Assembly: GCA_965524675.1 (NCBI GenBank)
Contig: CBERPN010000150.1
Coordinates: forward strand, 1-10,019
From: CALLQB01 sp036479275
GTDB taxonomy: Bacteria > Actinomycetota > Acidimicrobiia > Acidimicrobiales > SHLQ01
Direction: 5' to 3'
DNA length: 10,019 nt
Part shown: piece after piece, positions 7,403-10,019 of the stretch
How positions within the stretch are numbered: position 1 is the first letter of the stretch
Layout of the letters: each line of letters opens with the position of its first letter
Notes under the pieces: model-generated
Told to the model about the DNA's origin: nothing
Seen by the model: only the letters and a program-made list of their open reading frames with translations
Database searches by the model: none
Made by a program: the position numbers and the translations under genes

Positions 7403-7630
7403 TCAGAACTCGCCTGCGGCGCCGTGAGCCTCGGCGCGCCTATGAGCGGCGTACCACTGAGTGGCGGCCACGATGCAATAGGGAATCACCAGCAACGACC
7501 CGTAGATCCAGTTGCCGGTAACGATGAGTAGCACCAACGCTGTGAGTAACAGGGTGACCAGGCCCGCCAAAAGCAGCCGAGTGAGGACGCGAACGTCGGC
7601 GGTTGAGTCGAGACCCCTATCTTCGTACAC
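7403..7630 (-). CDS. Small two-helix membrane protein of unknown function
   Basis: This 75-residue protein has two hydrophobic stretches, about residues 17-37 (LTRLLLAGLVTLLLTALVLL region) and 42-58 (YGSLLVIPYCIVAATQW region), separated by a short TGNW turn. The tail is polar and basic then acidic. It begins with GTG at 7630; an in-frame stop four codons upstream rules out a longer version. AGGA lies about nine bases before the start. The gene is tightly packed: 23 bp after the antiporter stop and 4 bp before rimO, which supports it being real and co-transcribed. I do not recognise a family. A membrane location is inferred from the helices; function is unknown. Confidence 0.7.
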   Translation of the reverse strand: MYEDRGLDSTADVRVLTRLLLAGLVTLLLTALVLLIVTGNWIYGSLLVIPYCIVAATQWYAAHRRAEAHGAAGEF

Positions 7631-7653
7631 CCAGCCATCCTAAGGGATTGGCG

Positions 7654-8589
7654 CTATCCGGCCACACCGACGATCGACAACGTAGCGACGTACATCGCCA
7701 ATAGGACGCCAGCCTCCCACCTAACCACAAGCCGTCGGGTGTACATGAAGACCACCGCCGTAACCGACACCATCAGCATCAGAATCACACCCGTTACCGC
7801 AACGCTGTTGTCGCCGACCATCCCAGGGCCCACAACCGCGATAGTTCCACCGACTGCGAGGCTGTTGAACAGGTTGGAGCCCAGCAGGTTGCCAACGATG
7901 AGCTCGGTTTCGCCTCGGCGCGCACCCGCGATCGCGGTGACGAGCTCTGGTAGCGACGTTCCGATGGCCACCATCGTCAGCCCCACGAACCCGCCGCTGA
8001 GGCCGATTTCCTCAGCGATTACTAGAGCGCCCCATACCAATAATTGGGCTCCGCCGACCGTGCCGACAAGACCAACCATGGTGCGCCCAATCTCGTATCC
8101 GGTGGTATTTCTGGTGTCGAGAAACTCTTCGTCGATATCGCCCTCCTCATCGCCGGAAGTCAGCAGCCAAAGGATCGCTGCCGCCAACAGAACAAGCATG
8201 GCGATGCCTTCGAAACGATTAAGACCACCCTGAACCAGAACCGCGAAGACCATCGCAGAACCGACAGCTAGCGGCGCTTCTCTGCTGATGGTGTTTGCTG
8301 GAAGCGGCAGCGGAGAGATGAGCGCGGCTGCTCCGAGCACCAAACTGAGGTTGGCAGCGTTAGAACCAACAACGTTTCCGACCCCGAGCGCGAGTTCTCC
8401 CCTACTCGCAGCGATGCCCGACACGAGCAACTCGGGGGCGCTGGTACCGAATCCCAGAACCACCGCTCCGATCACGACCGGCGACATACTCAGATTGGTT
8501 GCGAGGCGCGCACCGCCGAGCACAAACTGGTCGGCGGCGAAGGTCAACAAGACCAGACCCGCAAGAACCGCGACGATTGCCAAGAACAC
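7654..8589 (-). CDS. CaCA-family calcium/sodium antiporter (YrbG-like)
   Basis: This 311-residue membrane protein has the two inverted alpha repeats diagnostic of cation/Ca2+ exchangers. Repeat 1 contains GFGTSAPELLVS (46-57) and VGNVVGSNAANL (70-81). Repeat 2 contains AIGTSLPELVTA (208-219) and VGNLLGSNLFN (232-242). The conserved Glu residues in both PEL motifs (Glu53 and Glu215) are the expected ion-coordinating acids. The halves are linked by an acidic loop, DEEGDIDEEF (147-156). About ten hydrophobic helices are apparent and the length is normal for the YrbG-type family. The likely role is exchange of Ca2+ (or another cation) for Na+ or H+ across the cytoplasmic membrane; ion selectivity cannot be read by eye. 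The start is GTG at 8589, with an in-frame stop five codons upstream; no strong Shine-Dalgarno sequence is seen. It is the first gene after a 186-bp gap and may carry the promoter for the downstream cluster. Confidence 0.93.
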   Translation of the reverse strand: MFLAIVAVLAGLVLLTFAADQFVLGGARLATNLSMSPVVIGAVVLGFGTSAPELLVSGIAASRGELALGVGNVVGSNAANLSLVLGAAALISPLPLPANTISREAPLAVGSAMVFAVLVQGGLNRFEGIAMLVLLAAAILWLLTSGDEEGDIDEEFLDTRNTTGYEIGRTMVGLVGTVGGAQLLVWGALVIAEEIGLSGGFVGLTMVAIGTSLPELVTAIAGARRGETELIVGNLLGSNLFNSLAVGGTIAVVGPGMVGDNSVAVTGVILMLMVSVTAVVFMYTRRLVVRWEAGVLLAMYVATLSIVGVAG

Positions 8590-8622
8590 CAGCGATCTAC
8601 TCTATTGCTTTTCTCCGCCTTC

Positions 8623-8650
8623 GGCTCCGGCGCTTCGCTATTGCTCGTGG
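8623..8650. repeat. 28-bp near-repeat, intergenic copy
   Basis: This unit matches 8761-8788 at 26 of 28 positions; the first 18 bases are identical. The octamer CTATTGCT at its end also occurs at 8602-8609, giving a third partial echo. It lies wholly in the gap upstream of the antiporter gene. Confidence 0.85.
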
Positions 8651-8714
8651 CTTTGTGAACTCGCCCTCGCTAGCGCGACGGGACTACGGCGTCGCTCTGC
8701 CCGCCTCAACGTTG

Positions 8715-8730
8715 TGGCGCCCCAGCGCCA
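8715..8730. other. Short perfect hairpin, 6-bp stem with 4-base loop
   Basis: TGGCGC at 8715-8720 pairs exactly with GCGCCA at 8725-8730 around a CCCA loop. It sits in the ftsK-antiporter gap. No T-run follows in either direction, so I do not call it a rho-independent terminator. Confidence 0.5.
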
Positions 8731-8744
8731 GAACTTGCTAAGAG

Positions 8745-8777
8745 AGCGAAGCGAACGACCGGCTCCGGCGCTTCGCT
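8745..8777. repeat. 9-bp perfect inverted repeat at the ftsK 3' end
   Basis: AGCGAAGCG at 8745-8753 is the exact reverse complement of CGCTTCGCT at 8769-8777, with a 15-base loop. The right arm overlaps the ftsK stop. The same right-arm sequence recurs at 8631-8639, so the left arm has two possible partners. It could act as a weak terminator or an RNA 3'-end stabiliser for ftsK, but no U-run follows on the - strand. Confidence 0.6.
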
Positions 8778-8788
8778 ACTGCTCTTGG
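8761..8788. repeat. 28-bp near-repeat, copy overlapping the ftsK stop codon
   Basis: This second copy of the 28-bp unit contains the last codons and the TAG stop of ftsK (8776-8778 on the - strand). The corresponding trinucleotide in the intergenic copy is also TAG in the same direction, as would be expected if the ftsK end was duplicated into the gap or a mobile repeat supplied the stop. Confidence 0.85.
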
Positions 8789-10019
8789 CGTGCCGCCTCT
8801 AGCTCTTCTGGGGTCATCAGTACCGTTCGCGCTTTGGAGCCCTCGCTTGGGCCTACGACGCCGCGCTGCTCCATCAGATCCATCAGGCGACCAGCACGGG
8901 CAAAGCCCACCCGAAGCTTTCGTTGCAGCATCGAGGTCGAGCCCAATTGACTGCTAATCACCAACTCCATCGCTTGGGCGAGAAGTTCATCGTCATCGCT
9001 GCCGGCCGCACCAAAGGTGCCGGGAGGGGCCGCGGCGGTGACCGAGTCGATGGTGTCGGTCTGGGGGAACGGCACATTGGCAATCGCTAGCGGCTTGGCG
9101 GCGCTCTCTGCAAGCGGGTCGACGGCTACCGATCCAGCTTTGCCGGTCTCGCCTCCCTCGGTGGCCATTACCTCAGGAGCCTCTTCGATATCGGGTACCT
9201 GGTTACGCCAGAAATCGACGATACCGCGCACCTCTTCCTCGGTTACCCAACAGCCCTGCACACGATGCGGCGTGCTAGACGCGGGGCCCATCAACAACAT
9301 GTCACCCTTGCCGACCAAGCGCTCGGCGCCCGGCTGGTCGAGGATCACTCGGCTGTCTTGGAGGCTAGACACCGCAAACGCCAAACGGGCCGGAACGTTG
9401 GCCTTAATGACACCGGTAATAACGTTCACCGATGGGCGCTGAGTGGCGATCACCAAGTGAATACCAACCGCTCGAGCTTTCTGCGCGATGCGACAAATCG
9501 ATTCCTCGACGTCGCGCGCCGCCACCATCATCAGGTCGGCGAGTTCGTCCACCACCACCAAGATGTATGGCATGTGCTCGTACTGCTTAGGCTCGCCGTT
9601 CTCGTCGACCTCTCCCAATCCAGCCTTGACTGAACCGGCGGCGATCGCATCGTTGTAACCGCCGATGTCGCGAAACTTGCACTTACTGAGTAGTTCGTAG
9701 CGCCGCTCCATTTCGCGGACCGCCCAAGCCAGCGCGTTCGCCGCCTTCTTCGGGTCGGTGACCGGCTGGGTGAGCAGATGCGGAACTCGTTCGTACTGAC
9801 CCATCTCGACCATCTTTGGATCGACGAGAATCATGCGAACCTGGTCAGGCGTCGCTCGCATGAGAATTGATGTGATCAGTGAGTTGATGCAGGATGATTT
9901 ACCAGCACCGGTGGCGCCAGCGATTAGCACGTGAGGCATAGCCGTAAGGTTGGCCAGCATCGATCGCCCGTTGCTGTCACGCCCGAGGGCGGCCTCCATT
10001 GGGTGATCGGCCTCACGTG
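8776..10019 (-). CDS. ftsK: FtsK/SpoIIIE DNA translocase, C-terminal motor and gamma domain (5' end outside window)
   Basis: The frame is open to the window edge, so 413 C-terminal residues are visible. Numbering from Met at 9999, the RecA-like motor has Walker A GATGAGKSS (28-36, Lys34) and Walker B ILVVVDELADLM (146-157, Asp151). Family signatures include DPKMVEMGQYERVPHLLTQP (60-79), IATQRPSVNVITGVIKANVP (184-203) and DQPGAERLVGKGDML (221-235). A low-complexity linker (about 270-335) leads to the gamma winged-helix domain (about 336-400, with QLGSTSMLQRKLRVGFARAG), which in FtsK reads chromosome-orienting sequences. FtsK pumps DNA at the division septum and aids dimer resolution and segregation; the membrane-spanning N-terminus is beyond the window. 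The residues before Met (READHP) match the normal family sequence, so this Met is not the true start. The protein ends with TAG at 8776, inside a repeat. Confidence 0.96.
   Translation of the reverse strand, partial: READHPMEAALGRDSNGRSMLANLTAMPHVLIAGATGAGKSSCINSLITSILMRATPDQVRMILVDPKMVEMGQYERVPHLLTQPVTDPKKAANALAWAVREMERRYELLSKCKFRDIGGYNDAIAAGSVKAGLGEVDENGEPKQYEHMPYILVVVDELADLMMVAARDVEESICRIAQKARAVGIHLVIATQRPSVNVITGVIKANVPARLAFAVSSLQDSRVILDQPGAERLVGKGDMLLMGPASSTPHRVQGCWVTEEEVRGIVDFWRNQVPDIEEAPEVMATEGGETGKAGSVAVDPLAESAAKPLAIANVPFPQTDTIDSVTAAAPPGTFGAAGSDDDELLAQAMELVISSQLGSTSMLQRKLRVGFARAGRLMDLMEQRGVVGPSEGSKARTVLMTPEELEAARQEQ

Larger units (their letters stand above)
8590..8775. other. Intergenic region between ftsK and the antiporter gene
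   Basis: This 186-bp gap is the only sizeable non-coding space in the window. It contains one copy of a 28-bp near-repeat (the second copy straddles the ftsK stop), a 9-bp inverted repeat and a short GC-rich hairpin. No clear -35/-10 pair could be called for the antiporter gene, and no U-tract follows either hairpin in the ftsK direction. It is the most likely place for ftsK 3'-end processing and for a downstream promoter, but this is inference from position. Confidence 0.6.

Noticed and set aside
7739..8233. + strand frame of 164 codons opposite the antiporter
   Set aside because: It is antisense to the alpha repeats of the antiporter. Its Thr/Pro/Ser-rich product is an artefact of the complementary hydrophobic codons.
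8715..8777. Rho-independent terminator for ftsK
   Set aside because: The hairpins are real but neither is followed by a T-rich tract in the direction of ftsK transcription.
8288..8950. Open + strand frame of 220 codons across the antiporter start, the gap and the ftsK end
   Set aside because: It is antisense to two genes with unmistakable family motifs and its translation is low-complexity Ser/Ala/Pro/Arg. It is a shadow of GC-rich coding.

Overview
This window looks like an actinobacterial chromosome segment, most plausibly Acidimicrobiia or a relative. That assignment is inferred from moderate-to-high GC, frequent GTG and TTG starts, and the order ftsK ... rimO-pgsA-cinA, which is a familiar actinobacterial core block. 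No taxonomic marker is present, so only 'probable Actinobacteria' is well supported.

Layout. Bases 1-467 (+ strand) hold the 3' end of a secreted protein with tandem calcium-dependent carbohydrate-binding modules (CBM60-like). They are joined by a Thr-rich linker, and an exact 55-bp stretch is repeated in the two module ends. Everything else is on the - strand and reads from high to low coordinates: the 3' part of ftsK (cut by the window end); a 186-bp intergenic gap with repeated and palindromic DNA; a CaCA-family Na+/Ca2+ antiporter; a 75-residue two-helix membrane protein of unknown function; rimO; pgsA; cinA; a MoxR-type AAA+ ATPase; a DUF58 protein; and a TgpA-like membrane transglutaminase. 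The last - strand gene converges on the + strand gene with 15 bp between the stop codons.

How the genes work together. From the antiporter to the transglutaminase, gaps are 30 bp or less and three junctions are 4-bp overlaps (TTGA or GTGA), so these eight genes could form one transcription unit. It combines housekeeping functions (ribosomal protein S12 modification, phosphatidylglycerol synthesis, NMN deamidation or pyrophosphatase activity) with a MoxR-DUF58-transglutaminase envelope module whose biochemical role is still poorly defined. The module matches a known widespread architecture; its placement directly behind cinA is the contextual point of interest.

I found no RNA genes, CRISPR arrays, insertion sequences, phage genes or defence system. 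The window is mostly ordinary core genome. The more unusual signals are the codon style and internal duplication of the carbohydrate-binding gene, the repeat that contains the ftsK stop codon, and the linkage of the MoxR module to the core block.
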